64,000 nt of DNA from the NCBI GenBank assembly GCA_013398055.1, contig VZRS01009615.1, forward strand, positions 124,001 to 188,000, written 5' to 3'. Source of the DNA: Ifrita kowaldi (lineage: Eukaryota > Chordata > Aves > Passeriformes > Cinclosomatidae). The notes beneath the pieces were generated by a model. That model made no database searches and was not told the DNA's origin. It was given only the letters and a program-made list of their open reading frames with translations. A program made the position numbers and the translations under genes. Positions 1 through 11,806 of this stretch are shown here, one piece after another (within the stretch, counting starts at the first letter, position 1; each line of letters opens with the position of its first letter).

Positions 1-695
1 GTCATCCTCCCAGTATCCTTCTTTGAGTCTCTGGCACTTTTTATGTTGCTTACTCTTTTCTGGCGCTCTCAAATAATGAGAATCATCTTCGAGAGTTACA
101 GAGGATGTCAGAGTCTTTTCATGGGTTCTGAAGTTTTGAATAAGAAGGAGTTTTTTAGTTTGTTCTCTGCAAAGAGTAAGAAAAGCAAAAGTTTTGGGAG
201 AGTAAAATGGTACATAGCCTTGGACTATAAAAATGCCAGGATTCTATTGTCATTGCAGTAGGTACATCTGTACAGAAATAAGAGCCCTTGTTGAGTCTTT
301 TAATAGTGAAAACATTATAACAAACTGACAAATGCTAATCTGAGGTATTTTGCATTGACCTAGAGTTTGCACTTGGCCTTGATGTTGACTTGGCTGTTGG
401 ATACAAATCAAGCATTAGAACACCTGTGAATTATGTTGTAAGGATGAGTAATGGGAGGAGGGGATAGCCAACTTTTTCTAAAAAAACCAAACAAATGAAA
501 ATAAATAACAGTAAAGAAAAGGTGGTGGCAGTCTCTGAATCCAGTGTTAAGCATGCTGTTTTCAGTAACTAAGATAAACATTTTTCCATGTTACTACCAA
601 CCCTTTCCTTGGGCTAAAGAGCTTTCCAAAGTGAGTGTAACTTTTGTTCAGCAAAACAGAACTTGAGAATTTTATGAACCACAAAGATTGACTAA

Positions 696-1010
<315 letters not shown>

Positions 1011-1214
1011 TAGGGCTTGCTTTTGTCTTAGAACAAACTCCAGCTGTGGTTGCAGGTGAAAGGATGCATGTTTCCTGAATGATCCAAGGTTTTCACCTTT
1101 GACATTTTGCCCTTTTTTCCTTTGGCATTAATAATTTTTTCTCCTCTCTAACAAACATTCTGAATTTATTCAGAGAATGAAATCATAATGAAAATGTGTG
1201 TGTCACTCTTTCAG

Positions 1215-1277
1215 GCTTATCCAGAATACTTGATTACTTACCAGATTATGAAACCTGAAGCCGCCACTGAAGCTTAA
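1215..1277 (+). CDS. TNKS2: Tankyrase-2, terminal coding exon with stop codon
   Basis: Acceptor CACTCTTTCAG precedes the codons AYPEYLITYQIMKPEAATEA and a TAA stop at 1275-1277. The exon joins the previous one in phase 0 to give the uninterrupted GEQ-AYPEYLITYQI sequence, the last beta strand of the tankyrase PARP fold. The final residues after MKPE differ from what I remember of mammalian TNKS2 (which has MRPE and another short tail), so the tail is lineage-specific or variable. Intron length between the exons is 297 bases. No alternative start or frameshift is seen. Confidence 0.95.
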   Translation, partial: AYPEYLITYQIMKPEAATEA

Positions 1278-1687
1278 GACAAGTTACTTGTGGGAAACCA
1301 TCAGACTTTGGACGTGAAGATATCAATGGCTGCCATCCCTATAATTACAAGTTTTTGTTGAAAAATTTCCCATTCCCAAGTGGTGTGGTAGCAAATGTGA
1401 ACAAAATACACCAGTTTTGACTTGATAAAGCTTTAATAATGTACAGTATGTTTTTCTAAAATTTCAGAAATGTCCTTTTTCAGCACTTTAACAGATACCA
1501 TTCCAGGCATAAACTGGGGTTTGGCTGTACTAAATTATAAACAAAAATTGACTTGAAACAATGGTTTTATACAATACTGCATTCAAATCTAGCAGAAATT
1601 GTAATGGTCTATACAGGAACTCATTTTACTAATATTGTGTTCTTTAAAACACTGCATTTACACTGAAAACGTTTTCATTTGTAAAAC

Positions 1688-1695
1688 TGTAAATA
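1688..1695 (+). promoter_or_regulatory. Pumilio response element candidate in TNKS2 3' UTR
   Basis: TGTAAATA fits the Pumilio consensus UGUANAUA exactly. It lies about 410 bases after the stop codon. Binding is inferred only from the motif, which can occur by chance in AT-rich sequence. Confidence 0.4.
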
Positions 1696-2715
1696 AGAGC
1701 TTTTGTACTAGCCTGGTATTTATTTACATTGCTTTGTAATATAAGTGTTTTAGAACTGCAATCTTGTACAAAATGTTCTTTCCGGATATTGGTTTGTTCA
1801 TCTGTGTTTTCTCATGCAAGATAGATTTGAAAAGTCAATTTTTTTCAGGTTTTATCACTTAATTGTGAGGGAGAGAGCAAATTTTATCTGAAGAAGTGTA
1901 GAAGTATCCAACTTTAGATTGAATACACAAATTTTTGTTCTGTATTTTTATTTATGAAATACACATTCCTGAAAATGATGGGCTATGAAAATAGAATGTT
2001 CCATACAAATACTAAAGTGGTTTTCCACCTACTTCCTAGAGTTGCATATTTTATTTCTGTAAAATGTCTTTTGAAGTTTTTTATTTAACTACAGGTATAG
2101 TTAACCTGTATCCTCACTTCAAGGCTAGTAGACCTTGCAAGTTACAGTTTTAGTAAATTATTTTCTTTGAATGTAGATGGAAAATTAACCTCAAGAAGTT
2201 CTTTCTTGAGTTTCTCTTGCTTACATTTAAGCCAGGAAGTTAAATAGTTTATTCCTAATATGAGGGCAAATAACTTGGCCTTTTTTGTATGCTTATTTGG
2301 TAGATTAATCTACCTGTTGGTGCCCTCAGAATATGAGCATTGCAAGGTGGAAATGTTAAAAGCCATCCTGTCATCTCCTGTGTCTCTTCCATGTTAACAT
2401 GCATGCTGTGGTTGAAGCAGGTGTGTAGGAGTGTGTTTTGTCTGCTTTCAGCTGAGTGGAACTGGTTGGGCTGCACGGTTCCGCTCCCAGCTCAGCCAGC
2501 TGGGAGGGGAAGAGCAGCTCTGCCACAGCAGCAGCTGCCTTTGGTAGCCCTGGTGAGGCCCCTTCGACAGAGGAGGAGTGCAAAAGGTACAGCCCCTGTC
2601 CAGGTCTCACTGGGGCTCCTGCCTGCACCCATCCTTTCAGTCAGCGCTGTCATAGCTCTCCTGTGTATTCTGCTTTTCTTCCATCTGCAGTTTTTACCTA
2701 CATATTTCAAAAATA

Positions 2716-2723
2716 TGTAAATA
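2716..2723 (+). promoter_or_regulatory. Second Pumilio response element candidate in TNKS2 3' UTR
   Basis: A second exact TGTAAATA lies in the same 3' UTR, about 1 kb downstream of the first. Two sites in one UTR make post-transcriptional control by PUM proteins somewhat more credible. Confidence 0.35.
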
Positions 2724-3404
2724 CAAATTATAATTTACTTGGGGTTAAAGCGGGTAGCAGTATATTTTAGTTGTTTAATATTTCTACATACAGAACACTG
2801 TCCCAGAAGACAATTTGTTTGCAGGGCATGTTATCTTACCATGGTTTTAAATGTAGTAACTGGTCAAGATAATGAAATCCTCTTGCTGATGTGGTGGTTA
2901 TGTGATTATGTAAAAATGTATTGAACCTTACCCAGTTATGTGAGGAAACTGAATAATAAGATTGCAGAATTCTTGCAGAAAGTAATATTGGCTATGAATA
3001 AAAAAGGCTTTGATTTTTAGGTACTTTCTCCCAGCATGTTGCCTGTTCCTTAGGTATAGTAATGCTGGAGTTTGTGTTCATGCAAAATCTGTTAATTATG
3101 TTTAAAACTTTTTTGTTATTGCTAAAATGCTTCATTCTATATGAATGATCACCTAATGTCTTGTAAAATATTGTGGTATGATAGCATTTTAAGTGGTACC
3201 ACAATGTTGGTTTTGTCTGTTTGGGGATTTTTTGAGCTGTTTTTTTGCATGACATACCTTGCACTCTGAAGATGGAAGCTGTAATGATTTGAGAATACTG
3301 ACTGTTGAGGTGAACCTTTAATCCCTTGTGAAATTAGTTCTGCTTTACTCATCTTGAAGTGTCTTTACATGTACTGTATGACATTCCATATCCATTTAAC
3401 ACTA

Positions 3405-3410
3405 AATAAA
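3405..3410 (+). terminator. TNKS2: TNKS2 poly(A) signal
   Basis: Canonical AATAAA. Two TGTA motifs (CFI-binding type) lie about 30 bases upstream at 3369-3377, and a T/G-rich stretch (ctggttttctggt) lies about 10-20 bases downstream. These are the three parts expected of a strong cleavage and polyadenylation site; cleavage is expected near 3425. Confidence 0.7.
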
Positions 3411-6003
3411 TTTAATTCACTGGTTTTCTGGTAGCATGGGAGTAATTACAGAGGTAGTATGTTAACCCATTGTTTTAAATGTAAGCATGCACAATGCTGT
3501 AACAAACTGCATCACTGGAGGCAAAATTAATTGCATTACACAGAAGAGCTTTTAATGTGGATGAAAACCTGTAAATACTGTGGAAACTTGTAGTTTGATA
3601 TATGGCTAACTAACAACTATAGCTAGGAGTGAAAATGTGTTAGTAATAAACCCAGAAGTAAGCTTCAGTTTGTGCACTTAGAACTCCATGATATGGTCCA
3701 GAACTGAGACAGAAAACTTGCTTACATTGGTTCTGTAAAATGAAAAGTAACCTAAAGAGTCTTACCTTTCAGATAACTGTATTGGTGTGATACATACATG
3801 AGCAACAACAGAAGGAACTGTTTAGATCACTGGTAGGGTTGCAGTAAGTAAGTAATTTTATTTCAGTAGGACCATTTATACGGTGATGGGTTTCCAAAAC
3901 GAGGTTTGTGTAGAAGACTTAAATAGACATGAGCACTAGAGGGCAGGAAAGCAAATGTTTGGTTAAGATCAGTGGTAGTGAAAATCTTCAAAGGGTCTTG
4001 GGAACACAACTTCTGATAAAATTGCTCCTGAAAATTCCTCCTACCTAGGCTGTAAAAAATTAACATTAACTTTGCAATCTGCCTTAGATTTGTTTTTGTT
4101 TAATTAAATAACTAGTATGAAAACAAGTGGTGCAACTAAGCAAATTGAAAATATTAAGATCTTTGCTTAAAATATTTACTCATAAGTTAGACTTTCATTC
4201 TTAGAAATCAAAAAACAATTCAGCCACGCTCTTCTATCATATATAATTGAAAAAGTTAGGATTATCCATACAGTGCATTTTCAAGAGGTATGTTGGCACT
4301 CATTTTGAATGCAAATGACTGTGTATAAAGGAGTTGCCACTGTCTTTTCTACCCTGAACTTGCTCGTTAGCCGTGTGTGTGTATATCTATGAGTGCACAC
4401 GCACTTGCTCACTCTCTGAAAAAAGAAGTTTTAAAAGCGACTTTTCCAGCAGAACATCATTGGCAGTGAGGGTGCTGCAGCCTAGGAGCCATTTCCCCTT
4501 CTTCAGCCCATCTCCTGAACTTAATAAGTAAATAAAATGGATTTTCTCTTTTGCTGGAAACAGCCCCATAGGTGGCTTTCCTTCTGCCTTCCAGTTAAAA
4601 AAAAAAAATGGTACAGAGGCTCAATTGGTGTTGATTTGAAGCAGCCAAGACTGCTTTCTTGCCTTCAGTGACCTGACAGTGAGACTGACTGAAGTCTGCC
4701 CCTCTGTGGTTCTTGGAGCTGTGCTTAAGTTGCAGTAGGAGGTGGAGGTGCTGCCAGCAAGGGAAGTGCTACAGTCGAGGGCATAAAGGGAAGTGTGTCC
4801 CTCTTGCCCCTGTGCAGCAAGCATAAGTAATGGTGCTTCTGAGAGTATCAAGCTTCTTTCCCTGTGGTCACTAGATCAGAAAAAGCTACAGGCAGCCAGA
4901 ACAGAACACAAAATAAAAAGAAAAAGCACGTAGATGACTGGTTTGAAGGTAACAAGTTCTGCCCTAAAAAGGGCAAGGTTGGCAACTGAGAGAAGACAGA
5001 CAGGAGGCAGAGAATAGAAGAAATAATAACCTGCAAAAAAGGCAAATTCTACAAGTGAAAAGGCACGGTAGGAATAACAAATATAATTGTTAGGAATAGC
5101 TAAGGTAATCATGGTACATCAGCTTCCCAATTTATGTTTGACTTAAAAAGCAAACACTGATGTGTAGACATTACAGGGATTTCAAAAGGGCTCATCTTGA
5201 GAAAAACACACATTTTAGAAGGGGGAAGTTGCAGCCAAGTCAAAACATTTATATTAGACCAGGGGGGAAGTGTGTGAAAGAAAAGAAATAGGATTTAAAT
5301 ACCAAAGGCAAATGCCCTGCACAATAGTTCTTCAGAACTTTTGTTTTGAAGCATTGATTATCAGAGACAAGCTGAAAACCCCCAGCAGACAGCATAGGAG
5401 CAAAGTATGCCACATTAAATTATCCACCTGGATTCTGTATGGTGGTAGGATGTATATGGGGAGGTGGGGATTTTAATGCAGCCAGAAAATTCGAAGGAAG
5501 TGGAGGTCAGATCCATCTCTCCCTCTGCAAACTTGATAAAACTGGTACATTTCTGAGTTTGTTTCAGCTGGGATCTTCCTGGGTGGTAGCAGAGGTGATG
5601 GAAGTGGCTCCTGACGTGCAGTGACACAGCCAGGGGAGCACTTGCTTGCAGAGTTTTTAAGTTAGGACCATTAGGAGTTTTCAAAATATCATGGTGGTAT
5701 TTGCAAACCTTAACATTTAGAATAACTGTAGATTGTTTAAGGAGCAAAAGAAGATGCACCAGTGCCTAAGAATGTGTGATTGAGGCCTTTTGTAGCTGAA
5801 AAAGCAGCTTCATGTCAGCTGCTAATACTGTGTACAGATCTGGGGTGGTACATGTGGGGAAGGATTCATATTGAGTAGTGTAGCTGATAGCCTGGGAAAT
5901 AGACTTGGAAGTAGTCGCCTTTTTCAGGGCTAGAGGTGTCTGCCTTTGTGTTGTCCAGTTGCTTTTCAAAAGGTAACTCTTGCCAGCAATGCATTTGGAA
6001 GCT

Positions 6004-6052
6004 TCAGATTTCACAACAAGTGATTTCACAACAGTAGATTTCACAACAAGAA
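6004..6052. repeat. Short tandem repeat, ATTTCACAACA core, 3 copies
   Basis: The core ATTTCACAACA occurs three times at about 15-17-base spacing with slightly different linkers (AGTG, GTAG, AGAA). On the minus strand it reads as repeated V-V-K-S inside a 108-codon open frame (5766-6092) that resembles no family I know. Most likely a minisatellite; the reading frame is probably incidental. Confidence 0.6.
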
Positions 6053-6171
6053 ATCTACTCCGTTTTTTGGTGCTGTGGGCATCATAGATCAATAGATGTG
6101 TACAGAAGTTGAATTTCTTACTAGCCTGATAAAGAAGCTGGTAAGTAAACGAAGCAGGTAGATAAATTAAG

Positions 6172-6236
6172 CAAATAGGTTAGACTCAATCTCAGAGCAC
6201 TTTTCCAATCTACTCGATTCTGTGATCCTGTGAAAG
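6172..6236 (+). repeat. CR1 LINE 3' tail fragment
   Basis: The sequence ggttagactcaatctcagag...ttttccaatctactcgattctgtgatcc matches the avian CR1 3' end (GGTTGGACTCGATGATCT...TTCCAACCTA..GATTCTGTGAT), including the octamer-like terminus. The copy is short and old. Confidence 0.75.
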
Positions 6237-8534
6237 GAGGAAAGAGATTTTGTTGCAAAAACAAGTAGCAGTAAATCAATTCGTGTGTATAATATTTATG
6301 ACCCAACTGAGGAGGATATTGTGTCTTAGTAGCTTTTAATTATTGAATTAGAGTAGAAGCTGACAGCAGTTACATTAAGTATTGTTTTAATTAATAATAG
6401 TGAGCTATTAAGCAGTCCAAAAGTGTCATCTTTAAGTAAATAAACCTGTATATGATGACGAATATCTGATAGTGGTTCCCTATTTGAAAGTAATTCACTG
6501 AAGCATTGCAAATGTGAAATTAACTAATTAGATTTGAAATTAAAGAGCTTTACTTTGAATAACAAGTATTCATTAAAGCACTTGTTTTCATAAAGCAAAG
6601 TCTAATTTAGTATTAAGGGAAAAAAAACCTACTTAGCAGTTGGGTACTAAAACTTAAAGATTTATAAATAATCAAAAAATACATAAATAAGTGCAGCTTT
6701 ACAGATAGTATAGTTCCAGTAATAACATGAGGCCCTTGAAACACATTGTGTAGAAGGTGTTATTTGATGCAGAGATTCTAAAACCAATAATCAAAAAGTG
6801 AAATAAATCTGACTTCAAACTAAATGGACTAATGCTAAAGCTTATTTCAAAAGATTAGGAATGTGAAAGCGCACTAGGAACTGCAAAAACACAGGTCATA
6901 AGAAAAGAAAATGTTCTGTTGGGAGTAAATCTCTGAATGGAGAACCACTGAGCACACAAGGTGGGTTTCTAAAAGTGCAGAACAGATCTTGAAAACAAAT
7001 GAGGTTTAAAAAAAAGGAGGGAGCAGGGGTGTGGGTGTGTGTAATTGACAGAACGTCTCAGAGTGGTGGCAACTGCATTAACAGAGAAAATCTGGGCAGT
7101 GGTACACCACAAGGTCTGGAACAGTCCACTCTAAATTAGTGAAAGGCACCAAGTGTCTTGATAAGGAGGCAAAATTAGAGAAATGTGCTGCTCTTAAGTG
7201 TGTCAGATTGCTGAATTTCTGAAATAAACTTACAGTGAACCTTCTATCCAACATCCTACATATATATGCCATGTAAGCATTTTGTGTAACTTTAAAAGCC
7301 TCTTGGCATTTGTATAATCAGACTCAAAATGAGATGGAGAGGTAGAATGATGAGCTAGCTCATTGTAAGCAATCGTCAATACTAGCACAGAACATAGAAG
7401 TCCCAGGGGGGAGTTCTAACGGGAATAACCCATTATGGATAGGACTGGACAAATATGGAAACCTGGTTTTTTATGTAATTGTGTATAAGACCATATTCCA
7501 AAGCACTTCTGAAATACCAACTGCTATTAAAAGTGTTCTTAGTCAATTATAAATTTGAGAATGCTAATAAAAAGAATGGACATTTATAAAATAAAGAAAT
7601 AATAGTAGTTTCAGGCTGGAGCAGTTAAGTGGAATATTTCAGTGAAAAGGAAAATTTCACACTTACTGTAAATAGTTTTATTCAGGGACATGCTTTAAAG
7701 TTTTGGATAGTTTTATTTATTGTAAGTACCATGTGTCTGCTATAGAGTCATAGTCCAGCAGAAATACTGAAGTCACGACAATACTTTGCAAGAGATATGA
7801 GAACCTTGTACATGTGGCAAATTTTAAGAGCCAAGGGCTTCTACAAAATTATCCATAAACTCATGGATTTAGGTATGCCTGCTCTCTGTCTTCTGAGACT
7901 TCCCTCCCCTTTCTCAGAAATACTAGATTTTCAGTAAAGGAGTTGAACAAAATGTATGGGTTAAATATTTCATTTATCAAGTTTCAGTTGTGTTTAGTTT
8001 TTTGTAAAGAAGAAAGAGTAATGGTGTAACTTTGTACAATTAATAGCTTAATTATTATTGTTTGTGTAATAGGATGCATTGTTATGTATTACAGATGGTT
8101 TATTGCAATATCAATAAATAACATATTTTCCTTCAAAAAAAAACCACACTACAAAATAGTTCTTAATATGTCTCCTTCACTGGACTGAATTTACAGTACA
8201 GATTATGTGGAGTTTGTGGTTCAGCATCTTAAACCTACTTAACATACTGTTAAAATAGTGGGTTTGGACTCACTGACCTACTAGTTTTAGTATAATGAAT
8301 TATCTCATATCTGTAGACACACATTTGCCTCATAATTCTGTTAGTCTCAGAAAAATTATTCAGCACTGTATTTGTACCATAATTTAGCAATACTGGTGTT
8401 TTAAGGTTATCAGGCAGAATAGTTATCATCTCATATTCACAATATATTATCCCCTGTGATATCTAATTCTAACAGTAAAATGCAACCAGGATTTCCCAAG
8501 CAAATTCATTACGTCCTTTAGTTTTAAAACTGAC

Positions 8535-8540
8535 TTTATT
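8535..8540 (-). terminator. AATAAA poly(A) signal candidate, minus strand
   Basis: AATAAA on the minus strand at the end of the exon-like block described at 8536-8760, embedded in CCTGAATAAAGTCAG. It gives that block the look of a complete 3' end, but no clear poly-A tract follows. Confidence 0.35.
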
Positions 8541-8760
8541 CAGGTTTCTTCTTTTTTGCAGCATTTTGTCTCTTTGGACCCATCAGAATTATTTATTTAA
8601 CTGTGGCTGCCTTTTGCACCTTCTCCATTGCTGCAGAGAGCAGGGATTTGCCAGCACTAAGCACCTCAGCTGCTCGGTTCAGAGCCTGCCCCTCTCTAGA
8701 CCCTCTGTCTGATCTGAAGAAGCATGAGAAATCTGTTGTGTGGGGCTGCAGGTTCATGAT
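8536..8760 (-). pseudogene. Terminal-exon-like block, unidentified gene
   Basis: I do not recognise this gene. On the minus strand a fair acceptor (CCATTTCATTTTAG) stands directly before base 8760. From there one frame stays open for 55 codons to a TAA at 8593-8595; it includes the stretch EGQALNRAAEVLSAGKSLLS followed by AAMEKVQKAATVK, an Ala/Lys-rich, helix-prone composition unlike random AT-rich sequence. The same frame continues after the TAA for 18 codons, ending in a lysine-rich segment (KRQNAAKKKKPE) and a second TAA that overlaps an AATAAA at 8535-8540. This could be the last exon of an unrecognised minus-strand gene or transcript, or a decayed retrocopy with one internal stop. No upstream exon was found. 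Confidence 0.3.
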
Positions 8761-9108
8761 CTAAAATGAAATGGTGTGGGTGGCTTGTGACAGGAATGCA
8801 CACATCTTAAATGAACAGCAGTTTCCATGGGGATGGCTGTACCTGTAATAGCAGACAGTTATGTGTCATTTTTATTGCTGGAAATTCCTGTTTCTCTACA
8901 GTATTCTTTATAATTCTGTCTCATTTCTTTTTTCAGCCCAACTCTGTCATAAAGTGCTTTGACATGGAGTTCTGTGATAGTCATGATATCCACTGAGAAG
9001 CTGAAAGACAGTTCAGAAAAATGAGGTTCACCCACCTTGCTCCCAGGTAACTTCGCACAAAAATATCTGCTGTGGTGCTTTCAGTGTACACCTTTTAAAA
9101 GTAAATTA

Positions 9109-9310
9109 TCATAGAATCCTGGAATGGTTTGGGTAGGAAAGGATCCTTAAAGCTCATCTAGTCCAAATCCCTGCAATGAGCAGGGACATCTACAACTACA
9201 TCAGGTTGCTCAGAGCCCTGTCCAGCTTGAATGTTTCCAGGGATGGGGCATCTACCACCTCTCTGAGCAACCTGTGCCACTGTTTTACCACCCTCATTGT
9301 GAAAATTAGA
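9109..9310 (-). repeat. CR1 LINE 3' fragment
   Basis: Read on the + strand it starts with TCATAGAATCCTGGAATGGTTTGGGT and continues through 'gttgctcagagccctgtcc' and 'ccagggatggggcatc'. These are reverse-complement landmarks of the avian CR1 3' UTR. The copy ends near 'caccctcattgtgaa'. Confidence 0.9.
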
Positions 9311-9319
9311 TAAATTCTG

Positions 9320-10686
9320 GATGGTATTAAAGAAGCTAAATTGCAACTGGTAATTTTAAAGCTTGTATTTGAGAAGGATAAAATGAGTATATAGTTCTAG
9401 AGGTATTTTATGTACAGACCTTTGCTTGTTTGAAATAGAATTTTCCTACTCTCGATGTTAAATCTTAGGAATAAGATCACATAATAATAAAGCTGCTTGC
9501 TCTTTTAAGTAGTTTGAAATAAATAAGGAGTATCTGCCTGAGAGAAAAGGAACAATGTCCAGCTTGTATTTATAGTTTAGGATTCAAAAAATTAAGTTGG
9601 GGAACGTACACCACTAACTGTTGAGAACAAGGTAGACTAATCTGCATGCTGATGATGAAAAATGCATGTGAAATCTATAGCTCCCTATGTGGAAAGCAGG
9701 ACAACCGAGACCACCAGTTCTGCCAATCAGTCATTCACATTTCCCACTGTTTTCCTCCATTGTAGCAAAATGTGAGAAGCTGCTCTCAGGCCACATGAAC
9801 AATGCTCTTTATTGGTCTTTACTGAGGCATGATCGGGCATCTATGCGGGGACTGCCAGCCTCAAAGAAATGCTAGTGGATGACATCTGGCAGCCTTGCTT
9901 TGCTATAGATAGATTTATGAGCTGTGAAAGATGGTCAAATTAACATCTTCTGCATTCTTGATAGGATTAGGGTTTCTGGGACATGCAGTCATTTGCATAT
10001 TGCCCTGACTTACCACATTAGTATTGTGTTTGTGGCTCATTTTAATAGATTGGGAGGCAGTGAGGGCTTTCTCCCTTTACATCCTATGCTTTTCCAGTCA
10101 GTCTTGGCAGTGGCACAGCTGTGTTGGTTTAACAGACATAGCAGAAATCATACTTCTTGCTCTGACTTCTTCCAGCTACAACCTTAATGCAACTCAAGAG
10201 CAGCAGCAGTTGTAAAAGCCGTTTCACTCAAGAAAGGATGTTCTTCACTGGGGTGAGCTCACATGAAGTTGAATGATGATGCATTTCTATGAGAGTCCAT
10301 AAAAGTTGGCCCTAGGAGTTAGAGAGAAGATCTGACAGAAGCTACCTTTCTACAGCCTCAAGCGATTATTGAAGGTCTTGGAAAGGTTAATTTAATTAAT
10401 AGAAACTTAGCTGAAAACTCTGTTGGCCTTAAATCCCTGTCCCTTCATCCCCTCCCCACACAAGTCTTAGACAACATGATTTTTTTTTTTTTCCCCCCAA
10501 TGGTGATCATCCAGTGTTGCTAAAATATTGTTTGTGCATGTCATTGGACTGGAGGTGGTTTCAGTTTGCTTTGTGTGCTGAGTGACAATGGCCACACACT
10601 CCTCACAAGCTCCCAGTGGTCTGCCTGAGTGGTGGCACAGGATGAAGCCTCTTCCTGGGGGGGCAGGGAAGGGTCTTGGCTGGAGA
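9320..10686. other. Intergenic sequence, no supported gene
   Basis: No conserved frame or RNA gene recognised. The small open frames near 9687-10215 overlap in different frames and lack family features. The part from about 10550 on is GC-richer and leads into the duplicated block. Confidence 0.5.
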
Positions 10687-11805
10687 TACTGAGCCCCGGG
10701 CAGTACCAGGGCAAGGCTGACAGCAATGGAGGAAGAGGGGGCTTGTGGGGCCCTGTGGCAGAGCTGGTGGGGCGAGAGCATGGCCAGCAATGGAAGATTC
10801 CATACAAGAACACCGGCCACCAAGAGTGACCATCATCCCTTCAAGCCCCCAGTGTGACTCTTAGCCATTGGGGTGGGTAGAAGTGATAGTGAAGGATGTA
10901 AAATGCAGCTTAGGTGCACCATTATAGTCGTGCCACTGAAAGAGCCAGGCTTGGCTGTCTTTGGGCACCCACTTCAGCTCCCGTGCCATCCTTCCCTCGG
11001 GATCATGTGAGCACCTGGGGGCTCTGACCCAGCTGAAACCACTCCTGCCCCAGAATGCTTCAACCCAGCCTGGCTCCCTGATCTCATTAGTGATGTGGCT
11101 GCATAAACACTTGCACTGACATAGCAACATGTGCAGCAGCAAACAGGGAGAAGGACAAGGCTGTCTTTTCCAGCTGCAAGGACACCTTCTGCTGGCTGAA
11201 GGTGATGGCGTCAGCAATGTTCCCCAGCCTTGGGGTGCCTGTGTGGGATTACTGGGTTAGTGGCACAAGCATGCGCTGAACAGGATTCCCAAGGTGCCTG
11301 GAAAAGAGAGGCATCCAACAAATCACTGTTTCAAATTTACAAGGAGTATTTATATGTACTTATTCCTTACTTAGACTGTAATAATAAAAAATAAATAAGC
11401 TATCCTTTTACAGGAAATTGACTTTTCCAGACTAATTTTCCAAGTTACATACGCCAGTTTTTTACTCTCACTTACACTGATTTAAAATTAGCTGGTGCTT
11501 CCTTTCAAGTGCAAATGACTTCTACTGCAACTGATGTGTGATGGAAATATTTTCATTAACCTCATTCGGGGGTTAGCTCCAAATTTCCCTCAAGAAGTCT
11601 ACTCCATACTGGCACTTTAGTTTGAATAATTTGAAGGGAATTAGCATCTCTGAGAGTCCCACCACTCCATCAGGTTGTGGGCAGAGGAACTAGAGAGGTG
11701 GAAACATACATGAGCATGAGAGTCTGATCTCCTGAGGCAGCAAAGAGCATGAAGAAGGCAGTGAAACGTCTGCACCACCATGGCAGGTGAGGAGGACCTA
11801 TGTGA
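10687..11805. repeat. 1.12-kb tandem duplicate, copy 1
   Basis: This 1119-base segment, starting TACTGAGCCCCGGGCAGTACC and ending GGAGGACCTATGTGA, is repeated directly at 11807-12925 with an offset of 1120 bases. I saw only about three substitutions (for example aaattt/aagttt near 11581 and aacatacatgagcatgag/aacgtacatgagcatcag near 11703). The copies are separated by one n. The minus strand carries a 118-codon open frame (10861-11217) that I do not recognise. Confidence 0.97.
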
Positions 11806-11806
11806 N
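11806..11806. other. Single-base assembly gap between duplicate copies
   Basis: One n sits exactly at the junction of the two copies of the 1.12-kb repeat. A break at the boundary of a near-identical repeat is what two overlapping contigs joined without merging would give. Confidence 0.85.

Larger units (their letters stand above)
1278..3428 (+). other. TNKS2: TNKS2 3' untranslated region
   Basis: AT-rich sequence without a conserved reading frame runs from the TAA stop to a strong poly(A) site near 3.4 kb, about 2.1 kb, which is normal for this gene. It contains several ATTTA elements and two exact Pumilio-type motifs. A moderately GC-rich patch at about 2450-2640 interrupts the AT-rich sequence; the small open frames there overlap on both strands and look accidental. 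The 3' end is inferred from the AATAAA at 3405. Another AATAAA-like site at about 3647 could be an alternative end. Confidence 0.75.
3430..8519. other. Intergenic sequence, no supported gene
   Basis: AT-rich, with only short scattered open frames on both strands and none with a recognisable domain. It holds one CR1 tail (6172-6236), a short tandem repeat (6004-6052), a short TG run near 4373-4384 and poly-A stretches. I see nothing else to annotate. Confidence 0.6.

Noticed and set aside
8923..8996. Acceptor-like TTTCTTTTTTCAG followed by a short open plus-strand stretch
   Set aside because: The open stretch is only 19 codons to a TGA and resembles nothing known; polypyrimidine-AG sequences are common in AT-rich intergenic DNA.
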